The notes: generated from the sequence alone by a model not told the origin. A DNA stretch of 38,826 nucleotides from Sulfuritalea sp. (GCA_023229545.1 JALNZB010000032.1:1-38826), one strand, 5' to 3'; shown: positions 14,657 to 22,805, numbered from the stretch's first letter. Numbers and translations: made by a program.

Positions 14657-14686
14657 AAACGGCCCCGGAACGTCGGTCCCGGGGCC
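14657..14686 (-). terminator. Hairpin between pstS and pstC (attenuator)
   Basis: On the minus strand an 8-bp perfect stem, GGCCCCGG/CCGGGGCC (14661-14668 with 14679-14686), is followed by GTTTTG. This is a compact intrinsic-terminator shape just after pstS. It would let the binding protein be made in excess over the membrane subunits, as is common for ABC importers. Confidence 0.6.
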
Positions 14687-14698
14687 TCCGGCAATCGC

Positions 14699-15682
14699 TT
14701 ATTTGGCTTCGCGCTTGACCAGATCGTCAATCTTGACGCCAACTTCGGGGACGCCGCCGAACACGGTGCCCAGCTTCATCTTGTCCACATGCTCGGAGTT
14801 GATCTTGTAGATATTCGCCGGCAGTTGAACGTACTTGACTTCCTGCGTCAGCTTGGAGCCGTGCTTCATGTAGAAATGAATGAATTCCTTGACTTCCGGC
14901 TTCTCCAGCGACTTGGCGTTGACGTAGATGAAGATCGGTCGCGCCAGCGGCTGGTAGGAGCCGTCCTCGACCACGGCAGCGGACGGCGTCACGAACTTCT
15001 TGCCGTTCCAGATCGCGGCGGCCTTCAGCTTGCCGGCATTCTCGATGTAATAGGCGAAGCCGAAGTAGCCGATGCCGCCCTTGTCGCGGGACACGCCCTG
15101 CACCAGCACGTTGTCGTCTTCCGAGGCGGTGTAGTCGCCGCGCGAAGATTTGGCCTTGCCGGTGATGGCCTCGGTGAAGTATTCGAAGGTACCCGAATCG
15201 GCGCCCGGACCGTAGAGCTTGAGCGGCAAGTCAGGGAAGCTCGGATCGACCTGCTTCCAGTTGGTGATCTTGCCTTGGGCAGCAGGTTCCCACATGACCT
15301 TCAACTGTTCGGGCTTCAGGTTGGCGGCGAAGGTGTTGGATGGGTGCAGCACCACGGTCAGCGCATCGAAAGCCACCGGCAGTTCGACGTACTTGATGCC
15401 GGCGGCGGCGCAGGCTTCCATTTCCTTCTTGACGATCGGGCGCGAGGCATCGGAGATGTCGGTCTCGCCACGGCAGAACTTCTTGAAGCCGCCGCCCGTG
15501 CCGGAAATGCCCACGGTAACCTTGATGGCATTCTTTTTCGCCTTCTGGAATTCTTCGGCCACGGCCTCGGTGATCGGATAGACCGTCGAGGAACCGTCGA
15601 TCTTGATCAGGGGGGCCTGGGCAAAAACGCTCGCCGAAGTAAAAATGCCGGCGACGGCAACAGCAATTTTCAGGGATTTCAT
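14699..15682 (-). CDS. pstS: Phosphate-binding protein PstS
   Basis: This is the periplasmic phosphate receptor of the Pst importer. A signal peptide covers residues 1-22 (KSLKIAVAVAGIFTSASVFA with an A-x-A cleavage site), followed by the mature start APLIKIDGSSTVYPITEAVAEEF. The phosphate-binding signatures are DGSSTVYP, GISGTGGGFKKFCRGETDISDASRPI and GADSGTFEYFTEA. It is 327 residues long, usual for the GSSTVYP subclass. The ATG at 15682 has AAAGGAG 7 bp ahead. A PhoB-type promoter lies upstream and is divergent from the one for the lipid-remodelling operon. Confidence 0.95.
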   Translation of the reverse strand: MKSLKIAVAVAGIFTSASVFAQAPLIKIDGSSTVYPITEAVAEEFQKAKKNAIKVTVGISGTGGGFKKFCRGETDISDASRPIVKKEMEACAAAGIKYVELPVAFDALTVVLHPSNTFAANLKPEQLKVMWEPAAQGKITNWKQVDPSFPDLPLKLYGPGADSGTFEYFTEAITGKAKSSRGDYTASEDDNVLVQGVSRDKGGIGYFGFAYYIENAGKLKAAAIWNGKKFVTPSAAVVEDGSYQPLARPIFIYVNAKSLEKPEVKEFIHFYMKHGSKLTQEVKYVQLPANIYKINSEHVDKMKLGTVFGGVPEVGVKIDDLVKREAK

Positions 15683-15719
15683 CAATGGACTCCTTTGTGC
15701 AGTGAGGTAGAGAAACCGC

Positions 15720-15753
15720 AGTTTAGGCAGCGAATGTTACAGAGCCGTGAAAT
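15720..15753 (-). promoter_or_regulatory. Putative Pho box promoter of pstS
   Basis: On the minus strand ATTTCAC-GGCT-CTGTAAC (15736-15753) is followed by 10 bp and the -10-like TAAACT (15720-15725). This is the layout of PhoB-activated promoters: two CTGTCAT-like heptamers 11 bp apart replace the -35. pstS is the classical PhoB target, so this copy anchors the interpretation of the other five. Confidence 0.6.
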
Positions 15754-15784
15754 TGCCCGCCGGGTGAACATTTTCCGTCCTCCG

Positions 15785-15818
15785 GGGTCATGCGCCTGTA
15801 ACGCAGCCGGCTTAATCT
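15785..15818 (+). promoter_or_regulatory. Putative Pho box promoter of the lipid-remodelling operon
   Basis: GGGTCAT-GCGC-CTGTAAC (15785-15802) is followed by exactly 10 bp and TAATCT (15813-15818). The predicted transcript start is at 15825, the A of the first gene's ATG, so that mRNA may be leaderless. It is back to back with the pstS Pho box, 31 bp apart. Confidence 0.55.
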
Positions 15819-15824
15819 GGGCAA

Positions 15825-16682
15825 ATGCAGTCCTTTCCCCTGCTTGCCGGCCTGCGGCTGTTGCTGGTCGCGCTTCACCTCATCTACGGTGCGGTTCTGG
15901 TGGCGCTGCTGTTTCGCCTGGGCGGCGTCCCCTGGCGGCAGCGCCTGAAACGCATCTGGTCGCGCCAACTGCTGATGCTGCTTGGCATCCAGGTCGAATC
16001 GGACGAAAGCGATGTGTTCCGCATCGACAGCGGTCTGCTGGTCGGCAACCACATCTCCTTCATCGACATCTTCGTCATCAACGCCCTGCTGCCGTCAGGC
16101 TTCGTCGCCAAGAGCGAGGTTGCGCAGTGGCCGCTGATCGGCTGGCTCTGCCGTCACAACGATACCGTGTTCATCGAGCGCGGCAGCCGCAAGGCCGCCC
16201 ATCGGACTCACCAGCACATGCTGCGAATGCTCGGTGCCGGATTGCGCCTGGCGATCTTTCCCGAAGGCACCAGCACCGCCGGTGACACCTTGCTGCCCTT
16301 CCACGCCGCGCTGTTCCAGAGCGCCATCGATGCCGCCGTGCCGGTGCATGCGCTCGCGCTCAGCTATCACCGCGCCGACGGTACCCGATCCGAGGCACCG
16401 GCCTACATCGACGACATCAGCCTGCTGGACTGCCTGATGACTGTTCTCAGGGCTGGCGGACTGACGGCGCGCGTCACGCTGGCGGCAAGCTTTGCGCCGC
16501 CGTTGCCGAATCGGCGCCACCTGGCCCATCGTGCCCACCAGGCGGTTGCGACCGCTCTGGAACGAGCGCATGGCGCGGCTCAAGCGCTACCGCTGATCGA
16601 CTTCAATCCGGAGAAAAGAGAGGTAAACCGGGCAGAAGGCACTGCGCAACCTCTCCGTAACGAAGCGGCAATCAAGACGTAA
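15825..16682 (+). CDS. olsA: PlsC-family 1-acylglycerol/lyso-lipid acyltransferase (OlsA-like)
   Basis: This 285-residue membrane acyltransferase has an N-terminal membrane segment (residues 5-32), the catalytic HX4D motif NHISFID (His76, Asp81), the substrate motif FIERGS near 117-121 and FPEGTST at 145-151. It would transfer an acyl group from acyl-ACP to a lyso-acceptor. Because an OlsB-type gene follows, the likely product is ornithine lipid, formed from lyso-ornithine lipid. A general PlsC role in phosphatidic acid synthesis is the alternative. It is the first gene of a six-gene operon behind a Pho box. No Shine-Dalgarno is visible, which fits leaderless translation. Confidence 0.75.
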   Translation: MQSFPLLAGLRLLLVALHLIYGAVLVALLFRLGGVPWRQRLKRIWSRQLLMLLGIQVESDESDVFRIDSGLLVGNHISFIDIFVINALLPSGFVAKSEVAQWPLIGWLCRHNDTVFIERGSRKAAHRTHQHMLRMLGAGLRLAIFPEGTSTAGDTLLPFHAALFQSAIDAAVPVHALALSYHRADGTRSEAPAYIDDISLLDCLMTVLRAGGLTARVTLAASFAPPLPNRRHLAHRAHQAVATALERAHGAAQALPLIDFNPEKREVNRAEGTAQPLRNEAAIKT

Positions 16683-16733
16683 CAACCGGTTTTGAAAATG
16701 CAGGCGTGCCCAACGAGCGAAAAGGAGAACGCC

Positions 16734-17507
16734 ATGCAAGAGAACCTGATCGAAACCGCCGCCGCCAGCCAGCATGTCGGCTACAGCGTTGCGCTGGCGC
16801 GCAGCGAAGAGGAAGTCCGCGAGGCGCAACGTCTGCGCTACCAGGTTTTCGTCGAGGAACTTGGCGCCACCATCCGCTGCCGCACGCCGAACCACGACAC
16901 CGATGTCTACGATCCATTCTGCGAACACCTGATCGTGCGCGAAAGCCACACCGACCGCATCGTCGGCACCTACCGCATCCTGTCGCCGGACGCCTCCCGC
17001 CGTGCCGGCGGCTATTACTCGGAAACCGAGTTCTATCTGCCCCGACTGCAAAACCTGCGCAGCCGCATGGTGGAAATCGGTCGTTCCTGCATCCATCCGG
17101 GATATCGCAGCGGCGCGGTCATCACCCTGCTTTGGGCCGGACTGGCCGAATACATGCTGACCCACAACTACGAGTACCTGATGGGCTGCGCCTCGATCGG
17201 CATGGCCGACGGCGGACACAATGCCGCCAACCTGTTCGCCCAGCTCTCCCCGGAGCACATGGCTCCCGCCGAATACCACGTCTTCCCGCGGCACGGCCTG
17301 CCTGTTGAGCGCCTCGCCACCAACCAGCCGGTGCTGATTCCACCGCTGATCAAGGGCTATCTGCGCGTCGGCGCCTGGGTCTGCGGCCAACCGGCATGGG
17401 ATCCTTACTTCAACACCGCCGACCTGCTGATGCTGCTGCCGATGTCGCGCATGAATCCCCGCTACATGCGCCACTTCGTCAAGCCCGCCGCAGCCGTCGC
17501 GGCATGA
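16734..17507 (+). CDS. olsB: L-ornithine N-alpha-acyltransferase (OlsB-like GNAT)
   Basis: This 257-residue protein resembles the OlsB/hemolysin-like acyltransferase group, which joins 3-hydroxyacyl-ACP to the alpha-amino group of ornithine. Family features are EVREAQRLRYQVFVEELGA (about 26-44), DVYDPFCEHLIVRE, IVGTYRILSPDASRRAGGYYSETEF, the core MVEIGRSCIHPGYRSGAVITLLWAGLAEYM, and a C-terminal GYLRVGAWVCGQPAWDPYFNTADLLMLL. The ATG at 16734 has AAGGAG just upstream; a start at 16692 is rejected. It overlaps the next gene by 4 bp (ATGA). Ornithine lipid contains no phosphorus, and many bacteria make it when phosphate is short. Confidence 0.82.
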   Translation: MQENLIETAAASQHVGYSVALARSEEEVREAQRLRYQVFVEELGATIRCRTPNHDTDVYDPFCEHLIVRESHTDRIVGTYRILSPDASRRAGGYYSETEFYLPRLQNLRSRMVEIGRSCIHPGYRSGAVITLLWAGLAEYMLTHNYEYLMGCASIGMADGGHNAANLFAQLSPEHMAPAEYHVFPRHGLPVERLATNQPVLIPPLIKGYLRVGAWVCGQPAWDPYFNTADLLMLLPMSRMNPRYMRHFVKPAAAVAA

Positions 17508-18784
17508 GCGTGGCCGAAATCGCGGCGGGATTGAGTTGGCGCGGCGAGACCCGCGCCTTGACGCCGCGTGCCGGTCGCCCGCTGCATGTGCTGATGCTGA
17601 GCGACGTCTACTTTCCGCGCATCAATGGCGTCTCCACCTCGATCCAGACTTTCCGCGCCGCGCTCGCCGCTCGCGGCGTGCGGGTCACGGTGGTGGCGCC
17701 CGAGTATCCCGGAACCGACGCCGTAGCCGACACGATGGCAAACATCGTCCGCCTGCCTTCGCGCGCCGTGCCGCTCGATCCGGAAGACCGTCTGATGCTG
17801 TGGCGCCACCTCGGCGATCTGGACCGCCGTCTCGCCCGCGCCGACTTTGACCTGGTACATGTGCAGACCCCCTTCGCCGCGCACTATGCCGGCCTGCGCC
17901 TGGCGCGGGCACGGGGAATTCCCTGCCTCGCCACCTATCACACGCACTTCGAGGAATACCTGTTTCACTACGTCCGCTTCCTGCCGCGCCACGCGCTGCG
18001 CTTTGCCGCCCGCAGGCTGGCCCGGCACCAGTGCAATGCGCTCGACGCCGTGGTGGTGCCCTCGCAACCGATGGCGGCCACCTTGCGCGACTATGGCGTC
18101 GGCACACCGTTGCACGTGATCCCCACCGGGCTGCCGCAAAACCAGTTCGCGCGCGGCGACGGTGATAAATTTCGACGCGACCAGGGCATCGCGCCGGAGC
18201 GCCGCGTGGCGCTCTTCGTCGGTCGCGCCGCTTTCGAAAAGAACATCGGCTTTCTGCTCGAAATGATCGCCATCGCCTGTCGGCAACAGCCGCAACTGAT
18301 GCTGGTGATCGCCGGCGAAGGCCCGGCGCTGCCTGCCTTGCGCCGCCAAGCCGCCGCCCTGCATCTCGATGACCACATCCGCTTCGTCGGCTACCTGCCA
18401 CGCGAAGGCAGTTTGCGCGATTGCTACGCCGCCGCCGACGTGTTCACCTTCGCTTCGCATACCGAAACCCAGGGCTTGGTGCTGCTCGAAGCCATGGCCA
18501 TCGGCCTGCCGGTACTGGCCATTCCGGCGCTGGGCGCGGCCGAGATCGTCGCCCCCAGGCGTGGCGCGATTCCAGCCGCCGACACACCGAATGCCTTTGC
18601 CGCGCAACTGGTCGAATTGCTCGGTCGACCCGCCACCCTGGCCGCCATGAGCGAAGCAGCCATCGCCTTCGCCCGCGAATGGGACGCCGTAACCCAGGGC
18701 GCCCGCTTGGCCGTGCTCTACCGCGAGCTGGTGTGCGCCCCGGTCGGCGTCGACTGCGCCTTGCCGCTGGCCGCCCGGTCATGA
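17504..18784 (+). CDS. GT4 glycosyltransferase, probably diacylglycerol-directed
   Basis: This 426-residue GT-B enzyme has an N-terminal acceptor domain (HVLMLSDVYFPRINGVSTSIQTF, about 25-48; ATYHTHFEEYLFHYVRF) and a C-terminal nucleotide-sugar domain (RRVALFVGRAAFEKNIGFLLEM; the EX7E segment TETQGLVLLEAMAIGLPVLA). This type includes bacterial diacylglycerol glucosyl- and SqdX-like transferases. Sitting between OlsB and diacylglycerol kinase, and with a PlcP-like lipase gene downstream, it probably makes monoglycosyl-diacylglycerol from released diacylglycerol. Donor and acceptor cannot be read from sequence. It overlaps both neighbours by 4 bp. Confidence 0.78.
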   Translation: MSVAEIAAGLSWRGETRALTPRAGRPLHVLMLSDVYFPRINGVSTSIQTFRAALAARGVRVTVVAPEYPGTDAVADTMANIVRLPSRAVPLDPEDRLMLWRHLGDLDRRLARADFDLVHVQTPFAAHYAGLRLARARGIPCLATYHTHFEEYLFHYVRFLPRHALRFAARRLARHQCNALDAVVVPSQPMAATLRDYGVGTPLHVIPTGLPQNQFARGDGDKFRRDQGIAPERRVALFVGRAAFEKNIGFLLEMIAIACRQQPQLMLVIAGEGPALPALRRQAAALHLDDHIRFVGYLPREGSLRDCYAAADVFTFASHTETQGLVLLEAMAIGLPVLAIPALGAAEIVAPRRGAIPAADTPNAFAAQLVELLGRPATLAAMSEAAIAFAREWDAVTQGARLAVLYRELVCAPVGVDCALPLAARS

Positions 18785-19167
18785 AACCCGAACCCGTCGC
18801 CGAAGAAAGCCCCTTCAAAGGTCAGACCGGCTTGCGCCGCATCTGGAATGCCTTCAGCTACTCGCTATCCGGCCTGCGCGCCGCCTCTCTCAACGAAGAC
18901 GCCTTCCGCCAGGAATGCCTGCTGGCGGCGGTGCTGATCCCCCTGGCGCTGCTGCTGCCCGTGCCCGGCGTCGGTCGGGCGCTGATGATCGGCAGCATGC
19001 TGCTGGTGCTCATCGTCGAGCTGATCAACTCCGCCATCGAGGCCGCCATCGACCGCATCTCGCTGGATAGGCACCGGCTCTCCAAGCGCGCCAAGGACAT
19101 CGGCAGCGCGGCAGTGCTGATCGCGCTGATCAACGTGCTGACCACCTGGACGCTGGTGCTGTTCTGA
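18781..19167 (+). CDS. dgkA: Diacylglycerol kinase DgkA (copy 1)
   Basis: This 128-residue integral membrane kinase phosphorylates diacylglycerol to phosphatidic acid. The DgkA pattern is intact: RIWNAFSYSLSGLRAASLNEDAFRQE, three membrane segments, and the catalytic signature VELINSAIEAAIDRISLDRHRLSKRAKDIGSAAVL. It overlaps the upstream glycosyltransferase by 4 bp, and the next gene starts 8 bp on. In this operon it would return diacylglycerol made by the PlcP-like enzyme to phospholipid synthesis, competing with the glycosyltransferases. A second copy lies at 35950-36336. Confidence 0.92.
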   Translation: MKPEPVAEESPFKGQTGLRRIWNAFSYSLSGLRAASLNEDAFRQECLLAAVLIPLALLLPVPGVGRALMIGSMLLVLIVELINSAIEAAIDRISLDRHRLSKRAKDIGSAAVLIALINVLTTWTLVLF

Positions 19168-19174
19168 GGAAAAC

Positions 19175-20365
19175 ATGACAGCCCCTCTCCATGTCGCTGT
19201 CGTCACGGAAACCTGGCCGCCGGAAGTCAATGGCGTCGCCATGACGCTCGGTCGCATGGTGCAGGGTCTGCTGGCGCACGGCCATCGCGTCAGCCTGACG
19301 CGGCCCCGGCAGCATGCCGACGACATCGCGCCGGCCTCGCCGCGACTGACCACCACGCTGGTGTGCGGCCTGCCGATTCCCGGTTACGCCGGCCTGAAAT
19401 TCGGCCTGCCGGCACGGCGACTGCTGTGCCGGCAATGGCGCGCCGAGCGACCGGATGTGGTGCAGGTGGTGACCGAAGGTCCGCTGGGCGCATCGGCCAT
19501 CGCTGCGGCGCGCGAGCTGGGTATCCCGGTGGTGTCCGAGTTCCACACCAACTTCCACGCCTACAGCCGGCATTACGGCTTTGGCTGGCTGGAGAGCCTG
19601 GTCGCCGCCCACTTGCGGCGCCTGCACAACCGCAGCCGGATGACGCTGGTACCCTCCCGCCAGCTTGGCGTCGATCTGGCGCGCCGAGGCTACCGCAACA
19701 TTCGCGTCGTCGCCCGTGGCGTCGATACCGCCCTGTTCAACCCCGCCCGCCGCAGCGCCGCACTGCGCGCTGCGTGGAAAGTCGATGAGCGCGATCTGGT
19801 GGTGGCATATGTCGGTCGCCTGGCGCCGGAGAAAAACCTGTCGCTGGTACTCTCCACCTTCGCCGCGATCCGCGTCCACGTCCCGAGCGCCCGCTTGTTG
19901 CTGGTCGGCGACGGCCCGTCGCGGCGGCGCTTGCAGCAACAGCATCCCGAGCACCTGTTCGCCGGCATGCGCCACGGCGAAGACCTCGCCGCCCACTACG
20001 CCTCGGCCGACCTGTTCCTGTTTCCAAGCCTGACCGAAACCTATGGCAACGTCACTCTCGAAGCGCTGGCCAGCGGCCTGCCGGTGGTGGCCTACCGCAT
20101 GGCCGCAGCCGCCGAACTGATCCGCCACAGTGACAACGGCATGCTCGCCGATCCCGGCGCCAGCGCCCAATTCGTCCGCGCCGCACTCGACCTGGTCAGC
20201 TACCCCGGCGCGCTGCACCGCGCCGCCGCAGCCGCGCCGCCAAGCGTCGCCGCGCTCGACTGGGAGCGCATCCACCAGCGGCTGGTGGCTGCGCTACGCG
20301 ACGCCATCGACGGAATCGCCGTGCCGTCGCCGAATGAAGCGGCCCATCGCATGCTGCCCGACTAG
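19175..20365 (+). CDS. Second GT4 glycosyltransferase, glycolipid type
   Basis: This 396-residue GT-B enzyme resembles SqdX/MgtA-type lipid glycosyltransferases: VVTETWPPEVNGVAMTLGRMV at the N-terminus, GIPVVSEFHTNFHAYSRHYGFGW, then VVAYVGRLAPEKNLSLVLSTFA and the EX7E segment LTETYGNVTLEALASGLPVVAY. It is paralogous in type to the first transferase but clearly diverged. It may add a second sugar (diglycosyl-diacylglycerol) or use another donor. A GAGGAAA ribosome site overlaps the dgkA stop region, and plcP begins 10 bp after its stop. Confidence 0.8.
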   Translation: MTAPLHVAVVTETWPPEVNGVAMTLGRMVQGLLAHGHRVSLTRPRQHADDIAPASPRLTTTLVCGLPIPGYAGLKFGLPARRLLCRQWRAERPDVVQVVTEGPLGASAIAAARELGIPVVSEFHTNFHAYSRHYGFGWLESLVAAHLRRLHNRSRMTLVPSRQLGVDLARRGYRNIRVVARGVDTALFNPARRSAALRAAWKVDERDLVVAYVGRLAPEKNLSLVLSTFAAIRVHVPSARLLLVGDGPSRRRLQQQHPEHLFAGMRHGEDLAAHYASADLFLFPSLTETYGNVTLEALASGLPVVAYRMAAAAELIRHSDNGMLADPGASAQFVRAALDLVSYPGALHRAAAAAPPSVAALDWERIHQRLVAALRDAIDGIAVPSPNEAAHRMLPD

Positions 20366-20374
20366 GCCAAGCCC

Positions 20375-21205
20375 ATGCACGTCCGCTCGATCTTCCTCTC
20401 CGACATCCATCTCGGCACCCGAGGCTGCCAGGCGGAGCGCCTGCTCGACTTTCTGCACGACCATGACAGCGACAACCTGTTCCTGATCGGCGACATCATC
20501 GATTTCTGGTCGATGAACCGCGGCATCCACTGGACTCCGGCGCAGAACACCGTGGTGCAAAAAATCCTGCGCCGCGCCCGCCACGGCCACAAGGTGATGC
20601 TGATTCCCGGCAACCACGACGAGGCGATGCGCGAATATGACGGCGTCTCCTTCGGCGACATCCTGGTTCGCTGCGAGCACGTCCACGTCACTGCCGACGG
20701 CAAGCGCTATCTCTTGCTGCACGGCGACGAATTCGACCAGGTGACGCGCTATCACCGCTGGCTGGCGGTCATCGGCGACATCGGCTACAACCTGCTGGTG
20801 CGGCTCAACGCCTCGCTCTCGCGTCTGCGCCGCCTGTTGCGCCGCCCCGGCTACTGGTCGCTTTCCGGCTACGCAAAAAGTCGAGTCAAGCGCGCCGTCT
20901 CCTTCATTTTCGACTTTGAGGACTCGTTGATTCGCGCCGTCCGCGAACGCGGCATGGATGGCGTGATCTGCGGCCACATCCACAGCGCCGCCATGCGTAA
21001 TGTCGATGGCGTGGCCTATGTCAACTGCGGCGACTGGGTCGATAGCTGCACCGCCATCGTCGAGCACCACGACGGTCGGCTGGAACTGGTCCGCGCCTGG
21101 CAAGCCGTCACGGCGGCGGTCCCGGTCGCCGTATCGCCAGCGCCGACTTTCGATAATCTGCCCCAGCCGGGCATCGCATGCGGCGGCGATGTAATACGAC
21201 TGTAA
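20375..21205 (+). CDS. plcP: PlcP-like metallophosphoesterase (phospholipase C type)
   Basis: This 276-residue calcineurin-like phosphoesterase has all metal ligands: SDIHLG (Asp10, His12), IGDIIDFW (Asp40), PGNHDEA (Asn80-His81), LLHGDEFD (His116) and CGHIHSA near 200. It belongs to the LpxH-like group that includes PlcP, the Mn-dependent phospholipase C of rhizobia and marine bacteria which degrades phospholipids during phosphate starvation. The company of glycolipid transferases, DgkA and Pho boxes favours PlcP over UDP-diacylglucosamine hydrolase (LpxH). The C-terminal tail (AVSPAPTF and onward) is encoded by a copy of the dispersed repeat, so the last ~35 residues are probably acquired. 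Last gene of the operon. Confidence 0.78.
   Translation: MHVRSIFLSDIHLGTRGCQAERLLDFLHDHDSDNLFLIGDIIDFWSMNRGIHWTPAQNTVVQKILRRARHGHKVMLIPGNHDEAMREYDGVSFGDILVRCEHVHVTADGKRYLLLHGDEFDQVTRYHRWLAVIGDIGYNLLVRLNASLSRLRRLLRRPGYWSLSGYAKSRVKRAVSFIFDFEDSLIRAVRERGMDGVICGHIHSAAMRNVDGVAYVNCGDWVDSCTAIVEHHDGRLELVRAWQAVTAAVPVAVSPAPTFDNLPQPGIACGGDVIRL
21127..21151 (+). repeat. Dispersed 24-bp repeat, copy 4 (inside plcP)
   Basis: This copy encodes AVSPAPTF in frame in the C-terminal tail of the PlcP-like protein. It sits 38 bp ahead of the next Pho box. Confidence 0.7.
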
Positions 21206-21234
21206 TAATCTTTCGGGGAGCGGACGACTAGACT
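21189..21234 (+). promoter_or_regulatory. Putative Pho box promoter of CYTH-CHAD gene
   Basis: ATGTAAT-ACGA-CTGTAAT (21189-21206) is a very good pair of heptamers, and a weaker third unit TTTCGGG continues the 11-bp period (21211-21217). From that third unit 10-11 bp lead to CTAGACT (21228-21234), a likely -10. The box overlaps the last codons of plcP. Confidence 0.55.
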
Positions 21235-21263
21235 AGGCGGCAACTTTCTCCTGCGTCGAGCCG

Positions 21264-22805
21264 ATGACCCAACAAATCGCTCTCAAACTGGCAGTGGCCC
21301 AGGATCGTCATGGCGCGCTGCTGCGACACCCCGCCCTGGCTGCGGCGACCGTCCGCGAGCAACACCACCTGGTCAGCATCTACTATGACACTCGGCGCAT
21401 GGCCTTGCGCCGCGCCGGCATCCTGCTGCGCCTGCGCAGGCATGGCGCCTCGTGGCTGCAGACGGTCAAGCGCCAGGATGACTCGCGTGGCGGCCTGACG
21501 CAACGGCCGGAATGGCAGGCGCCCTACCGCAACCACTTCGATTTCTCCCACGTCGACGACGCCGAACTGCGCGACTGGCTGCAAAAGGACAAGATCGCCG
21601 GCCGCCTCGCCGCCATCTTCGAAACCAACATCCGCCGCACCGTCTGGCAACTCGACCCCGATCCCGACACCCGCCTGCTGGTCAAGCTGGATCGCGGCTG
21701 GATCGCCTCCAACGGTCGCCGCGACACCCTCTCCGAACTGGAACTGCAACTGGTGTCGGGCAGCCTCGACAGCCTTTACGCCCTGGCTTTGCAACTGGCC
21801 CAGCGCCTGGCCCTGCCGCCGCTGCTGCTGTCGAAGGCGGAGCGTGGTTATCGACTGTTTCTCAACATACAACCGGCTCCGGTGAAAGCGGGCGAAGTGC
21901 CGATCGACGCCGCGCACACACCGCTGGCGGCGTTCCGCCTGATCGCCGTGGACTGCCTGTCGCATCTGCAACTCAACCATGATGGCGCTGTCAGCAGCGA
22001 CGACCCCGAGTACATTCATCAGATGCGGGTCGCCACGCGCCGCCTGCGCGCCGCGCTGCGCATGTTCGGCCCCGTGTTGCCCGAGGGTTTCGCCGAGCAG
22101 TTGGTGCCGCCGATGCGCGAACTGATGCGGGCGTTGGGCCAGGCTCGCGACCTCGATGTGCTGATGGCGGAGATCGTCGCCCCGGTCGCCGCCGCCCTGC
22201 CGGACGAACCGCGCCTGACCGATCTGGCCAGCGCCCTCACCAACCGCCTGTATGTCGCCCGCGCCGACACCCGCCGGGTGATGCAGCAACCCGCCTACGG
22301 CCAGTTGCTGCTGACCGCCGGCAGCCTGCTGCTGCGCGCGCCCTTCATCGAGCCGCCCGACGCCAGTCCCGAGGCACCGTTTCTGTTGCAGTTCGCCGAT
22401 CACCGCCTCGGTCGTCTGCTGAAGAAGCTTCGCGAGTATGCCGATGCCGCTCGCATCGATTACCCGCCTTCGCTGCACCAGTTGCGCATCGGCATCAAGC
22501 GGCTGCGTTATGCCATCGAGTTCTCCAGCTCGATCATTCCCGGCAAGGCCGGCGCCGCGATCATCAAGCGACTCGCCGGATTGCAGGAAGAACTGGGGCA
22601 ACTCAACGATCTGGCCAGCGCCGGCACGCTGTTGATGACCTGCGCCGGCAGGGACTCGCACCTGCGCGAAGCCGTGACGCTGGTCGGCGGCTGGCACGGA
22701 CAACGTCATGCCGCCCTGCTCGACGACATACCGCACAAGCTGAAGCTGATCCGTGGCCTGAAACTGCCGCGACTGAGCGTACACGCGACCAAGAAGCACG
22801 AATAG
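21264..22805 (+). CDS. CYTH-CHAD domain protein (triphosphatase-like)
   Basis: This 513-residue protein has an N-terminal CYTH triphosphate-tunnel domain (about 1-205) and a C-terminal CHAD domain (about 225-500). CHAD helices carry the conserved His/Arg clusters IHQMRVATRRLRAALRMF and LHQLRIGIKRLRYAIEF and are known to bind polyphosphate. In the CYTH domain the N-terminal ExExK signature is lost: the sequence is QIALK. Downstream CYTH elements remain (YYDTRRMALRRAGILLRLRR, WLQTVKR, SELELQL). It may thus be a polyphosphate-binding or regulatory protein with reduced triphosphatase activity. It has its own Pho box and follows the lipid operon by 58 bp. Confidence 0.85.
   Translation: MTQQIALKLAVAQDRHGALLRHPALAAATVREQHHLVSIYYDTRRMALRRAGILLRLRRHGASWLQTVKRQDDSRGGLTQRPEWQAPYRNHFDFSHVDDAELRDWLQKDKIAGRLAAIFETNIRRTVWQLDPDPDTRLLVKLDRGWIASNGRRDTLSELELQLVSGSLDSLYALALQLAQRLALPPLLLSKAERGYRLFLNIQPAPVKAGEVPIDAAHTPLAAFRLIAVDCLSHLQLNHDGAVSSDDPEYIHQMRVATRRLRAALRMFGPVLPEGFAEQLVPPMRELMRALGQARDLDVLMAEIVAPVAAALPDEPRLTDLASALTNRLYVARADTRRVMQQPAYGQLLLTAGSLLLRAPFIEPPDASPEAPFLLQFADHRLGRLLKKLREYADAARIDYPPSLHQLRIGIKRLRYAIEFSSSIIPGKAGAAIIKRLAGLQEELGQLNDLASAGTLLMTCAGRDSHLREAVTLVGGWHGQRHAALLDDIPHKLKLIRGLKLPRLSVHATKKHE

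Noticed and set aside
13445..16285. Very long plus-strand open frame (946 codons) across pstC-pstS and olsA
   Set aside because: It is a shadow of the GC-rich third positions of pstA, pstC and pstS. Its translation is low-complexity (His/Gln/Arg/Gly-rich) and has no family pattern.
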